Part shown: in pieces, positions 6,860-14,099 of the stretch
How the letters are laid out: every line of letters begins with the position of its first letter
How positions within the stretch are numbered: position 1 is the first letter of the stretch
Made by a program: the position numbers and the translations under genes
Notes under the pieces: model-generated
What the model was told of the DNA's origin: nothing
Database searches by the model: none
The model's input: only the letters and a program-made list of their open reading frames with translations
Origin: Anaerolineae bacterium
Lineage (GTDB): Bacteria; Chloroflexota; Anaerolineae; UBA4142
Assembly: GCA_027457205.1 (NCBI GenBank)
Contig: DAIDTM010000181.1
Location: 1 to 19,364, forward strand
Length of the DNA stretch: 19,364 bases
Reading direction: 5' to 3'

Positions 6860-8022
6860 GCTACCGCGCCGATCCGCGCTTGATGTCGGAACTGAAGAAA
6901 TACGGCGCGGTGAACGTCGAGTCCTGTTTCAACTGCGGCAACTGCACCGCCGTATGCCCGTTGTCAACCGAAGAAGACAGCTTTCCGCGTCGAATGATTC
7001 GTTACGCTCAAATCGGAATGCGTGAGAAATTGTTGAGCAGCAAGGAACTCTGGTTGTGTTACTATTGCGGCGAATGCACGGCGACTTGCCCGCGCCAAGC
7101 GGATCCCGGTGAGTTTATGGCGGCGGCTCGGCGCTACGCGATTGCCCAGTATGATCGCCTGGGACTTGCCAGACGGCTCTATACCTCCGCTGGATTCAAC
7201 GCGCTGTTCTTGATCGTGCTGACCGCCGCGCTGGGCGTATTTCTGTACAGCTTCCACGGTCCAATGGCAACCGATGCGCTTCAACTGTTTCAGTTTATGC
7301 CGTCAGAAGTGATTCACAACCTGGGCGTGATTGCGGGCATCCTGATTGCTGGGACTGTATTGGCGGGAATGATAAATATGATCGTTCGGGTTGGCAATGA
7401 AATCAAATTCGTCAAGGGTGCCCCTCTCAATTGGCTGGGCGCGTTCTGGGAAACGATCGGCGAAGTGTTGGTTAAGCGCCGCTATCGGCAAGATTGCGAA
7501 ATCGACGCAATCGATCAGCCGTGGTACTACCAAAAGTGGTTTGTTCACGCGTCGATACTCTGGGGATTCCTGGGGCTGTTTACGGCGACCGCGCTGGACT
7601 ATCTCTTGGAACTGCTGGGAATCAAACCAACTGGCGCGTGGGTGCCGCCTTGGTATCCGGTCCGATTGTTAGGCACGCTTGCCGGAATTTTACTGATGTA
7701 CGGCGCTACGGTTGTCATCGTCAGGCGATTGCGCCAAGCCGACGAAGCAGCCGCCCACTCGACGCCATCGGATTGGGTCTTCCTGGCTCTCCTATGGCTG
7801 GGCGGAATGACCGGTTTCGCGCTGGAGGTTTCGATTTACCTACCGCAGCCAGGCGCTTGGAGTTACTGGATGCTGTTAGCGCATCTGGTCGTCGTCGGAG
7901 AATTGTTGGTCCTGTTGCCCTTCTCTAAATTTGCGCACGCTGTCTATCGGATCGTGGCTCTGTATGTTTATGCCCTCAAGCCGCTGCCGGAACAAGTTGC
8001 TGTCGCAGGAACCGCCGAATAA
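6856..8022 (+). CDS. qmoC: QmoC-like membrane iron-sulfur/cytochrome b subunit
   Basis: This 388-residue fusion has an HdrC-like part followed by a membrane cytochrome b-like part (HdrE/NarI type), the layout of QmoC. The N-terminus has two complete [4Fe-4S] motifs, C24-C27-C30-C34 and C68-C71-C74-C78. About six hydrophobic segments follow, starting near residues 114, 150, 228, 265, 300 and 335. Histidines in or beside them (H154, H231, H343, H361) are candidate heme b ligands. In sulfate reducers QmoC links QmoAB to menaquinone. Here it most likely connects the two HdrA proteins to the quinone pool at the cytoplasmic membrane. It overlaps the upstream gene by 4 nt. Direction of electron flow cannot be read from the sequence. 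Confidence 0.9.
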   Translation: MSYRADPRLMSELKKYGAVNVESCFNCGNCTAVCPLSTEEDSFPRRMIRYAQIGMREKLLSSKELWLCYYCGECTATCPRQADPGEFMAAARRYAIAQYDRLGLARRLYTSAGFNALFLIVLTAALGVFLYSFHGPMATDALQLFQFMPSEVIHNLGVIAGILIAGTVLAGMINMIVRVGNEIKFVKGAPLNWLGAFWETIGEVLVKRRYRQDCEIDAIDQPWYYQKWFVHASILWGFLGLFTATALDYLLELLGIKPTGAWVPPWYPVRLLGTLAGILLMYGATVVIVRRLRQADEAAAHSTPSDWVFLALLWLGGMTGFALEVSIYLPQPGAWSYWMLLAHLVVVGELLVLLPFSKFAHAVYRIVALYVYALKPLPEQVAVAGTAE

Positions 8023-8085
8023 AAAAGATGTGGCGGCAATCCTAGCGGATAAAAAACCAAATCACTGGATTCAAGGAGGTTTCCC

Positions 8086-8448
8086 GTGCCTGAAAAAATG
8101 ATCGTCGTTTGTAATCATGCCGAGACCGGCAGCGTTATGCCTGCGCTGATCTTCGCTTCATCGGGCATCGCACTCGACTATGAAGTGCACATGTTCTTCT
8201 GCCCGGGCGGCGCACAGGCGTTGGTCAAAGGCGAGTTGGAAAAGATCGGTACGCCTAAAGGGATGCCCAACCCGGTCGAACTTTTCAACACGATTCTCGA
8301 TCAAAAGGGCAAGGTCGTGTTTTGTGAACTGGCAATCGAAAACAAGGGCATCAACCCGAAAGACCTGCGCGACAGCCGCATCGTCGTTGAGAAAGTGCCG
8401 CCGTTCTTAATGGCTGCCGGCGGCGCGGGTATGACGTTCGTCTTTTAG
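8086..8448 (+). CDS. DsrE-family sulfur relay protein
   Basis: This is a 120-residue soluble protein that starts at GTG, fixed by a strong AAGGAGG 6 nt upstream. It shows the DsrE-type alpha/beta fold: MIVVCNHAETG, then a helix, YEVHMFFCPGGAQALVKGE, and VVFCELAIENKGI, ending with FLMAAGGAGMTF. Cysteines are C9, C39 and C80. C80 lies where DsrE2-like proteins carry a conserved cysteine that holds a persulfide. DsrE proteins trade sulfur with TusA. The gene is 63 nt behind the QmoC-like gene and is probably the last of the operon, since a hairpin follows. It could be of the DsrE2 type, but it lacks a membrane segment. Confidence 0.82.
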   Translation: MPEKMIVVCNHAETGSVMPALIFASSGIALDYEVHMFFCPGGAQALVKGELEKIGTPKGMPNPVELFNTILDQKGKVVFCELAIENKGINPKDLRDSRIVVEKVPPFLMAAGGAGMTFVF

Positions 8449-8453
8449 CACCT

Positions 8454-8487
8454 TGAGCGACGGGCGCTGCGTGGTGCTCGTCGCTCA
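8454..8487 (+). terminator. Hairpin after the dsrE-family gene
   Basis: TGAGCGACG (8454-8462) pairs perfectly with CGTCGCTCA (8479-8487) across a 16-nt loop, just after the DsrE stop codon. There is no clear T-run behind it, so it may be a weak terminator or an mRNA-stabilising end structure that closes the operon. Confidence 0.45.
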
Positions 8488-8578
8488 TTCTGCGCAGTAT
8501 GCATCTGACCCTGCCAACTTGCCCCTAACCCGCTTCTGCGCTATCATCCGTGCCAATCCACTTTATGCAGAGGCGCAA

Positions 8579-9766
8579 GTGACTGGCTATCCTCCACCCC
8601 TGACGAAAGAACTTTTCCTGCTCGATCCCGACGTCGTCTTTCTGAATCATGGCTCGTTCGGCGCGACGCCGCGCCCGGTGTTCGAGAAATACCAGTGGTG
8701 GTAGCGCGAGCTGGAACGCCAACCCGTTGAGTTCCTGGGTCGCCGGTTTGCGGATTTGATGCGTCACGCGCGCGAGGCGCTCGCCGCGTATGTCCATACC
8801 GACGCGGACAATCTCGTTTATGTACCGAACGCGACGACCGGGCTGAACATCGTCGCGCGCAGTCTGCATCTGAACCCCGGCGATGAGATCCTCACAACCG
8901 ATCACGAGTATGGCGCGCTGGATCGGACGTGGCGATTCGTCTGTCGTCAGACCGGCGCGGTCTACCTGCCGCAGCCCATTCCGCTGCCGGTCACAACCGC
9001 CGAAGATTTTATCGAGCGCGTGTGGGCGGGCGTGACGCCGCGCACGCGCGTGCTCTTCCTCAGCCACATCACTTCGCCGACCGCGCTCACCTTTCCGATC
9101 CAGGCGCTGTGCCGGCGCGCGCGCGACGCCGGCATCATCAGCGTCATCGATGGCGCGCACGCGGTTGGGCAAATACCGCTGGATATGGAAGCGATCGGCG
9201 CGGATTTCTATAGCTCCAATCTGCATAAATGGCTCTGTTGCCCCAAGGGATCGGCGTTTCTCTATGCGCGTCCGGAAATGCAAAAGATGGTAGAGCCGCT
9301 CGTCGTCAGTTGGGGCTACGAAGCCGAGAAACCGAGCGCGTCGCGCTTCGTCGACGAACAGGAGTGGACGGGCACGCGCGATATCGCCGCATATCTCACT
9401 ACGCCGGAAGCCATTCGCTTCTATCAGGAGCATCACTGGGAGGATGTGCGCCTTCAATGCCATGCGCTCGCCCAGCAAGCGCGCGAACGCATCACCGCGC
9501 TGACCCAGTTGCCGCCGCTGAGTCCCGATTCTACAAGTTGGTACATGCAGATGGTCACGGCGGCTCTTCCACCCTGCGATCACGCGCAATTTAAAGTGCG
9601 GCTTTACGACGAATTTCACATCGAAGTGCCGGTGATCCAGTGGCAGAACAAGCCGTACCTCCGCGTCTCGATTCAGGCGTACAATACGCAAGACGACGTA
9701 GACCGATTGCTGCACGCGCTTGGACTTCTGGTCGCCGCGTCGACGCGTTCCCATTCCGCGCCTTGA
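8579..9766 (+). pseudogene. Class V aminotransferase (isopenicillin-N epimerase-like), amber-interrupted
   Basis: The frame covers 396 codons from a GTG at 8579 with AGAGG upstream. It is a complete PLP-dependent class V aminotransferase of the isopenicillin-N epimerase/cysteine desulfurase-like group: LDPDVVFLNHGSFGATPRPV at the start, NATTGLNIVARS, SHITSPTALTFP, VIDGAHAVGQ, and SSNLHKWLCCPKG with the PLP-binding lysine. One TAG at 8702-8704 splits it after about 41 residues. The frame on both sides is unchanged and the sequence carries on (RELERQPVEF), so a CAG-to-TAG change is the simplest cause. The longest free downstream piece starts at ATG 8756 and lacks the N-terminal NHGSFG region. 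It could be a young pseudogene, a read-through gene or a sequencing error. Its nearness to sulfur genes raises a persulfide-donor role, but the family match favours an epimerase/lyase-like enzyme. Confidence 0.85.
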
Positions 9767-9769
9767 AAT

Positions 9770-9798
9770 TTGACGCGCGCCGTCCATCGTGATAGACT
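9770..9798 (+). promoter_or_regulatory. Sigma-70-type promoter of comM/yifB
   Basis: TTGACG (9770-9775) and TAGACT (9793-9798) are spaced by 17 nt and lie just after the aminotransferase stop codon, about 60 nt before the comM/yifB start. This separates the ATPase gene from the genes upstream. Confidence 0.55.
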
Positions 9799-9859
9799 GA
9801 TTGTACCAGCCCCTTGGTTCTCGACGTTCGCATAATCCTCGCTTCACGGAGACGCGTCG

Positions 9860-11383
9860 ATGCTTGCCAAAGTAACCAGTTGCGCCGTTGTCGGACTCGA
9901 CGGCGCGCTCGTCGATGTCGAAGTCGATGTCTCCAACGGACAACCCGGGTTCACCATCGTCGGACTCCCCGATGCGGCGGTGCAGGAATCGCGCGAACGC
10001 GTCCGCGCCGCGATCAAGAATTCCTCGTTTGCTTACCCGTTCAACAAGCGCATCACGGTCAACCTCGCGCCGGCGGATCTGCGCAAAGAAGGTCCCGCCT
10101 ACGATTTGCCGATCGCGGTCGGCTTGCTGATGGCGTCCGAGCAGCTCTGCGCCGATCTCTCGCGCACTTTCATCATCGGCGAGTTGTCGCTCGACGGCGC
10201 GGTGCGTCATACGAACGGCGTCTTGCCGATGGCGGCGCTCGCGCGCGAGCGCGGCTATCGCGCGCTGTTCGTTCCAGCAAGCGACGCGCCGGAAGCCGCG
10301 CTCGTCCCCGGGCTCGACGTTTTTCCAATCGAGAGTCTCTTTGCGTTGGTCGCGCACTTGCAAAGCATGCAACCCATCGCGCCGTATCGTCCGCTTCATA
10401 ACTTTACGCCGGAAGCAACGCCGAGCTACGCCACGGATTTTTCCGAGGTGCGCGGACAGGAGCACGTCAAGCGCGCGATGGAAGTTGCGGCGGCGGGACA
10501 GCACAATCTCTTGATGATGGGACCACCTGGCGCGGGCAAGACGCTGCTCGCGCGCTCGCTGCCGTCGATTCTGCCGAACCTCACGCTGGACGAAGCGCTG
10601 GAGGTGACGCGGATTTACTCCGTCAACGATATGCTGCCGAGCGATTCACCGCTGGTGCGGCATCGCCCGTTCCGCGCGCCGCACCACACGATTTCGCACG
10701 CGGGCTTGGTCGGCGGTGGACGCTGGCCCCATCCGGGCGAAATCTCGCTCGCGCATCGCGGCGTGTTGTTCCTCGACGAGCTGCCAGAGTTCGATTCTCG
10801 CAGTCTTGAAGTGATGCGGCAACCGCTCGAAGACAAAATTGTAACCATTAGCCGCGCACAAGGCTCGCTCACGTTCCCGGCTAACTTCATGCTTTGCGCG
10901 GCGATGAATCCTTGTCCTTGCGGCTACTACAACGACCCGGTCAAAGAATGTACCTGCTCGCTGACGAACGTGCTGCGCTACCAAAAGCGCATCAGCGGAC
11001 CGCTGCTCGACCGCATCGACATTCACGTCGAAGTGCCGCGCGTCGATTACGAAAAGCTCTCTGGAGATCGACTCGGTGAAAAATCGGAGACGATTCGCGT
11101 GCGCGTCGAATGCGCGCGCGAACGACAGCGCGCGCGGTTCGCAGGAACGACCTTGCAATGCAATGGCGATATGGGACCGGCGGAGGTGCGGCAGTTCTGC
11201 GTGATCGACGACGCCAGCAAGAGTCTATTGCGCGCGGCGATGCAGCAGATGCAGATGAGTGCGCGGGCGTACCATCGCATCCTCAAACTCGCGCGGACGA
11301 TTGCCGATTTGGCGGGTAGCGATAACATCGAGACGCCGCATCTCGCGGAGGCGATCCAGTACCGACCGCGGAAACAGGCGTAA
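9860..11383 (+). CDS. comM: YifB/ComM family Mg-chelatase-like AAA+ ATPase
   Basis: This 507-residue protein is full length for the family. The N-terminus has the Lon-S16-like fold (GLDGALVDVEVDVSNGQPGF, VGLPDAAVQESRERVRAAIK, and GELSLDGAVRHTNGVLP). The AAA+ core has Walker A GPPGAGKT near residues 221-228, Walker B VLFLDELPE near residues 301-309, and the family motif MNPCPCGYY. The C-terminal Mg-chelatase-like lid domain ends the protein. ComM/YifB members are hexameric helicases that promote branch migration during natural transformation. This one is probably a cytoplasmic DNA-processing protein. GGAG lies about 8 nt before the ATG. The gene has its own promoter and is followed by a GC-rich hairpin. 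Confidence 0.95.
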   Translation: MLAKVTSCAVVGLDGALVDVEVDVSNGQPGFTIVGLPDAAVQESRERVRAAIKNSSFAYPFNKRITVNLAPADLRKEGPAYDLPIAVGLLMASEQLCADLSRTFIIGELSLDGAVRHTNGVLPMAALARERGYRALFVPASDAPEAALVPGLDVFPIESLFALVAHLQSMQPIAPYRPLHNFTPEATPSYATDFSEVRGQEHVKRAMEVAAAGQHNLLMMGPPGAGKTLLARSLPSILPNLTLDEALEVTRIYSVNDMLPSDSPLVRHRPFRAPHHTISHAGLVGGGRWPHPGEISLAHRGVLFLDELPEFDSRSLEVMRQPLEDKIVTISRAQGSLTFPANFMLCAAMNPCPCGYYNDPVKECTCSLTNVLRYQKRISGPLLDRIDIHVEVPRVDYEKLSGDRLGEKSETIRVRVECARERQRARFAGTTLQCNGDMGPAEVRQFCVIDDASKSLLRAAMQQMQMSARAYHRILKLARTIADLAGSDNIETPHLAEAIQYRPRKQA

Positions 11384-11404
11384 TCAGAAATCGACAAGGA
11401 AAAA

Positions 11405-11432
11405 CGCGCGCGGGATGAGATTCCCGCGCGCG
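11405..11432. terminator. GC-rich hairpin terminator between comM/yifB and the IS element
   Basis: An 11-bp perfect stem (11405-11415 pairing with 11422-11432) closes a 6-nt loop. On the minus strand it is followed by TTTTCCTT, so it fits an intrinsic terminator for the minus-strand TPR gene that the IS element now separates from it. On the plus strand it can end comM/yifB transcription, though the T-run there is weak. Confidence 0.7.
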
Positions 11433-11440
11433 TTGCTCTA

Positions 11441-11470
11441 GTACAGCTCGGCGTAAATCCTTCGGTGGTT
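11441..11470 (+). repeat. Left terminal inverted repeat of the IS element
   Basis: This 30-nt repeat begins GTACAGCTCGGCG and pairs with 12814-12843, with a single mismatch at its seventh base. Confidence 0.9.
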
Positions 11471-12719
11471 TAGACAGTCAGCGGACGACCAGTATATGTC
11501 CATTTGAACGGCTTGGCCATCGTGCGATTGAAATACTCAATGAACTTTAGAATCCGTTGCCGCAGATCTTCCACCGAACTAAAACTGGCCCGTTTCAATA
11601 GCTGGCGAGCCAGGATGCTAAACCAGATTTCAACCTGGTTCAGCCAAGAGCTATGCTTGAGTGTGTAGGTAAAGCGAATCCGGTGGGTTGGGTCTTCCAA
11701 GAAAATCTTGCGCGTGTCCATGGATTCGAGAATGCCCGACTGACCTTTCACACCCAGGTCCAGATCGAGGTGGCACAGCTCGGTCACCTGTTGGACTAAC
11801 CCTTCGGATTGATGCGTGTTTAGTTGGTCGAGGACAACGATCCGTCCGGATCAGTGGCGAGCGTTTGCCGCACATGGGCCACCAGATCTTCCTCGGTGCG
11901 GGTCGGCCTCAGCGTGGGCTGAATCGCTTGGCCGGTAGCCACCTCGAAATTTGCAATTAACGCGAGGGTGCCATGTCGCTCATACTCATATTCGCGTAAC
12001 TCGACTCGTCCCAGCCGCATGGGGCGCGTGGGGTGTTTACGTTCCAAGGCTTGGATGCCCGTCTTCTCATCGAGGCTGACGGTGTGGGTGCCTTGCGTCG
12101 CGAGCGTCGGGGCGGCCGTATAAAGTTCACAAATCGTGCTGGCTTGAGCATCAAACGCGCTCGGATCCAAGTCCCGCTCATTGTTCAGCCAGTAGCGACT
12201 GCGATGAGGTTGGAGGCCCATCGCTTCCAGCACCCGTCCGACGTGGCGCGGCGAGATGCGCTCGACGATCACGCGCTTTTCAAATTCGTCCGCTAATTCC
12301 CGGGGCGTCCAGTGAGAGATTTCTCGCGCGGAGTCGCGCGGGTCGCTACACGCGACGGCCACCATTTGAATGAATTGTTCGGACTGGAAAGTGTCGGGCG
12401 TCCCCGGTCGCGGGTCGTCGGACAGGACGCTTTCGATCAAGTCACGCAAGTCTTTCTCGGGCATGCTCACAGCTTCCGCCTCCGATAGGCGCGGGGCAGC
12501 GGCGAGCCAACGCGCTCGCCACCGCGCAATGGTATCCGAATCCGTGTCAAGCCGTTGGGCGATGTCTACGTTGTTGAAACCAGCCGCGGCATAGAGCACC
12601 ATCTTAGCGCGAATTACCAGCCAGTACGGGTTGGTATACTGGCGCACCATCTTTTGCAAAATCTGTTGAACCAAGGGCGTGAGTTTAATCGGTAAAGGTT
12701 GTGGCCCGGGCATCATCAT
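11470..12719 (-). pseudogene. IS630-family DDE transposase, frameshifted
   Basis: The gene reads from ATG 12719 (MMMPGPQPLPIKL) through an N-terminal helix-turn-helix (GFNNVDIAQRLDTDSDTIARW) to the first catalytic aspartate in SLDEKTGIQ. The frame then breaks near 11841-11853 and the original frame soon meets a stop. The rest is in another frame: GRIVVLDQLNTHQS with the second catalytic aspartate, then HSSWLNQVEIWFSIL with the catalytic glutamate, and the end NRTMAKPFKWTYTGRPL. Together they make a whole IS630 transposase. The break fits loss of one GGAC unit from a short tandem repeat (GGACGGACGG to GGACGG), which would restore DGRIVVLD if put back. No A-rich slippery site typical of programmed frameshifting is seen, so the transposase is probably inactive unless a sequencing error is to blame. 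Confidence 0.88.
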
Positions 12720-12756
12720 TTCTCTTGGCGAAGTATGGTTGTGGCACCATGGGTGA

Positions 12757-13377
12757 TTATGCCACAGCCAGATTGAGCTGTCGAGTGTGCCCTCGAATTT
12801 TCCGTTCACTAACAACCACCGAAGGATTTACGCCGAGTTGTACTAGCCCGGCAGCCAGGAAAAGCGCCAGCCAAGCAAGCCGCTGATCGCGCGGCTCCGC
12901 CTGACGATCGTTGATAACGCGTAGAGCGCGCCGTACAACCCATGGACTCAGAATGATCGCGCCAATGCCTGCGGGCACCAAGCCAAGGACAACCCACCAG
13001 ACCATGCCGAGTACCCGCTCGCCTTCGGTGCGCTGAATCGGCGGAAAAAGCTCGCGATTGGTGCGCGCTTTGGGAACGACAATCGGACGGGAGTTCCGAA
13101 AAGTAATCACGTAATGTTTGTCCGTTTCGGCAAGAAACGCGACAAAGGGATCGCGTTTGAGCTGTTCCCCCACGATTCGTAACAGACTTGCATGCACACG
13201 CGGGTTGTCTGGCTGCAAATCGACCGCGCGCTGCGCAAATTCGAGCGCTTCATCAGGATCGCGCGTGCTGCGGATGATTTGGAGCCACCGTTCGGCGCTT
13301 TGAAGGGTGGCAGGGAGAGGCAAGGAACGTGTGGCGGTGTTACCATATTGTTCAGGGATTGGATCGTTTTGTTCCAT
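12757..13377 (-). CDS. TPR-containing membrane protein, 3' end disrupted by the IS element
   Basis: The product starts MEQNDPIPEQYG at ATG 13377, with GAAGG just upstream. It has a TPR-like repeat (SAERWLQIIRSTRDPDEALEFAQRAVDLQPDNPRVHASLLRI) at about residues 28-70. A soluble segment follows, then a membrane helix (MVWWVVLGLVPAGIGAIIL) and a second hydrophobic segment (LAWLALFLAAGL) cut at its end by the IS element at 12845. About 177 residues are host sequence. The reading frame now runs some 28 codons into the element before a stop at 12757. Joining the two flanks without the element gives no early in-frame stop, so some of the original 3' end may be lost. Function is unknown; TPR membrane proteins often scaffold other proteins. 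Confidence 0.65.
   Translation of the reverse strand: MEQNDPIPEQYGNTATRSLPLPATLQSAERWLQIIRSTRDPDEALEFAQRAVDLQPDNPRVHASLLRIVGEQLKRDPFVAFLAETDKHYVITFRNSRPIVVPKARTNRELFPPIQRTEGERVLGMVWWVVLGLVPAGIGAIILSPWVVRRALRVINDRQAEPRDQRLAWLALFLAAGLVQLGVNPSVVVSERKIRGHTRQLNLAVA
12814..12843 (-). repeat. Right terminal inverted repeat of the IS element
   Basis: Read on the minus strand this begins GTACAACTCGGCG, matching the left repeat at 29 of 30 positions. TA follows directly outside at 12844-12845. Confidence 0.9.
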
Positions 13378-13417
13378 CCGTACCTTCGACTGTAGTCTTT
13401 GATTTGAAAACAAAATG

Positions 13418-13474
13418 AAGGGCATTGTCGTTGTGGTTTCGAAAGCGGCGGTGTTATCTTTCGACCGTGCCCTT
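13418..13474 (-). terminator. Nested inverted repeats downstream of the csbD-like gene
   Basis: AAGGGCA (13418-13424) pairs with TGCCCTT (13468-13474). Inside it TCGAAAG (13439-13445) pairs with CTTTCGA (13458-13464). On the minus strand CATTTTGTTTTC follows. This could be a leaky terminator between the csbD-like gene and the TPR gene, or a binding site. Confidence 0.35.
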
Positions 13475-13502
13475 CGCTCGAACATCGATGCGACCTGTGC
13501 GA

Positions 13503-13727
13503 CTAGAAACCGATTGCCGCCCGATGCTGCCGCTCGAACTCGCCGAGTCGCTGATTGATTTCGTACGTGGCTTGCTGCTCACTGTACCCGTACTTTTCCA
13601 TCAGCAAACTGATGAGCACCTCGGATCTGCCGTTGATGCTGTCGAGATCAGCGTCGGTAAGTTGGCTCCACCAACTTTTGATCAAGGGTCGCACCTGATT
13701 CCAACTACCTGTGAGTACATCCTGCAT
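13503..13727 (-). CDS. CsbD-like small stress protein
   Basis: This is a 74-residue soluble, cysteine-free protein. The layout matches the CsbD family: a short start, WNQVRPLIKSWWSQLTDADL (compare the WxQxKGxVKxxWGKLTDDDL pattern), DSINGRSEVLISLLMEKYG, and a closing helix YSEQQATYEINQRLGEFE. I chose the ATG at 13727 because AAGG lies 7-8 nt upstream; a GTG at 13736 is in frame. CsbD proteins are abundant under general stress in many bacteria, but their molecular role is not established. It is codirectional with the TPR membrane gene and may share transcripts with it. Confidence 0.82.
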   Translation of the reverse strand: MQDVLTGSWNQVRPLIKSWWSQLTDADLDSINGRSEVLISLLMEKYGYSEQQATYEINQRLGEFERQHRAAIGF

Positions 13728-14099
13728 GTGTATCACCTTCTTTCCATATCATATTCGAGTGGCATGGCAACCACTATCCACAACAAGTATACAGCGCTGC
13801 CAGATGGAATAGAATCACCGGAATAATGAAATCGTTGTCGTATAGATTTGACTGCCGATGTCGTGCTTCCGTTGACAAAAGCAGGGGGGCACAGGCAAGA
13901 GTATTATTCAGGAGGTATCGTTCGTTATAACAGTACCGGCGATGTCCTTTGCTTGGAGTAGGCGACCTCGATGGTTCGCGCAATCGGTTTCAGTGGATTT
14001 GCCGGCAGGGCGTGACATTTTCGAGAGGAGGATGGCTCGCTCTCGGCGAGCAGCGCGCCGAGCATCGCCTTGCGATGGATGTGCGCGCGCAAGTCGTCT
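13728..14099. other. Intergenic region between divergent csbD-like and NBR1-domain genes
   Basis: This gap of about 370 nt shows no convincing gene. It must hold promoters in both directions. On the plus strand TTGACA occurs near 13873 but no -10 box lies at standard spacing. AGGAGG near 13910 has no start codon within reach. On the minus strand TATACT and TATGAT hexamers occur upstream of the csbD-like gene without a good -35 partner. A different sigma factor could be used. Confidence 0.4.

Larger units (their letters stand above)
11441..12843 (-). mobile_element. IS630-type insertion sequence (1403 bp)
   Basis: The element is bounded by 30-bp terminal inverted repeats, 11441-11470 and 12814-12843, that match at 29 of 30 positions. 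A TA dinucleotide lies directly outside both ends (11439-11440 and 12844-12845), the target duplication expected for IS630/Tc1-mariner transposition. It carries one transposase gene on the minus strand, which is frameshifted. Near-identical repeats suggest a recent insertion. It lies in the 3' end of a minus-strand gene for a TPR/membrane protein. Confidence 0.93.

Noticed and set aside
6856..8022. Naming the operon a true QmoABC of sulfate reduction
   Set aside because: No aprAB or sat is present, the long HdrA lacks the fused MvhD domain, and the short HdrA keeps two clusters. The Qmo name is used only as a likeness.
8702..8704. Amber codon as a pyrrolysine site
   Set aside because: The position fits an ordinary glutamine and the enzyme family does not use pyrrolysine. 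No pyl genes or supporting element are visible.
8525..10504. A 659-codon open frame on the minus strand
   Set aside because: It lies opposite the aminotransferase and comM/yifB genes, whose products have clear family motifs. Its translation is Arg/His/Asp-rich and low in recognisable motifs, as expected for a GC-rich antisense shadow.
11820..11860. Programmed frameshifting in the transposase
   Set aside because: Some IS elements use it, but no slippery A-run or stimulatory hairpin was seen at the junction. Loss of a GGAC repeat unit is simpler.
13860..13920. TTGACA and AGGAGG near 13873-13915 as a promoter and gene start
   Set aside because: No -10 box lies at a workable distance and no start codon follows AGGAGG at proper spacing.
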